From assembly GCA_017515355.1 (NCBI GenBank), contig JAFWGD010000265.1, forward strand, positions 1 through 5,689: a stretch of DNA of 5,689 bases. The letters are read 5' to 3'. The translations under genes and the position numbers were made by a program. Every line of letters starts with the position of its first letter. Position 1 is the first letter of the stretch. Of the stretch, positions 5,682 through 5,689 are shown piece after piece. The stretch comes from Coriobacteriales bacterium. GTDB lineage: Bacteria; Actinomycetota; Coriobacteriia; Coriobacteriales; CADBOM01. The notes under the pieces are model-generated. The model did not search any database and was not told the DNA's origin. It worked only from the letters and a program-made list of their open reading frames with translations.

Positions 5682-5689
5682 AGCGAACA

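Noticed and set aside
1..5689. CRISPR array, tRNA, rRNA or insertion sequence
   Set aside because: No spaced direct repeats, cloverleaf-like segment, transposase or terminal inverted repeats were seen on either strand.

Overview
The window holds three genes, all on the minus strand and so read from high to low coordinates: a complete glycyl radical enzyme (GRE-A, 3214-5637, 807 aa), a short-chain dehydrogenase/reductase (SDR, 2011-2970, 319 aa) and a second glycyl radical enzyme (GRE-B, 1-1700). GRE-B is cut by the left window edge after 566 codons. GRE-A and GRE-B are close paralogs: they align without gaps over those 566 residues, at about 75% identity by hand count.

GRE catalysis depends on an oxygen-sensitive protein radical, so the host is an anaerobe or facultative anaerobe. 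The DNA is moderately GC-rich, codons favour G or C in the third position, ribosome binding sites are strong (AGGAGG type) and intergenic promoters are AT-richer. A Coriobacteriia-like gut actinobacterium would fit, but this is a weak inference; a GC-rich Firmicute is not excluded.

Layout from right to left (direction of transcription): 5689-5638 is the GRE-A leader with an AGGAGGA site. 5637-3214 is GRE-A, with thiyl cysteine C438 and glycyl radical G783. 3213-2971 is a 243-bp gap with a GNRA-capped hairpin behind GRE-A, small inverted repeats, a sigma70-type promoter and a GC-rich leader hairpin in front of the SDR. 2970-2011 is the SDR. 2010-1701 is a 310-bp gap with a nearly identical GNRA-capped hairpin behind the SDR, then an AT-rich promoter region with a 23-bp inverted repeat and a TATAAT box in front of GRE-B. 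1700-1 is GRE-B.

Each gene has its own ribosome binding site; the SDR and GRE-B each have a candidate promoter, and GRE-A and the SDR are each followed by a hairpin, so three separate transcripts are more likely than one operon. The GREs are not pyruvate formate-lyases: they carry a single catalytic Cys in a Gly-Cys-Val-Glu motif, the pattern of the dehydratase/lyase/decarboxylase side of the superfamily. The substrate cannot be read from the sequence. One possible scheme is that the GREs form a carbonyl product which the SDR reduces, or that the SDR prepares their substrate. No activating radical-SAM enzyme is encoded in the window.
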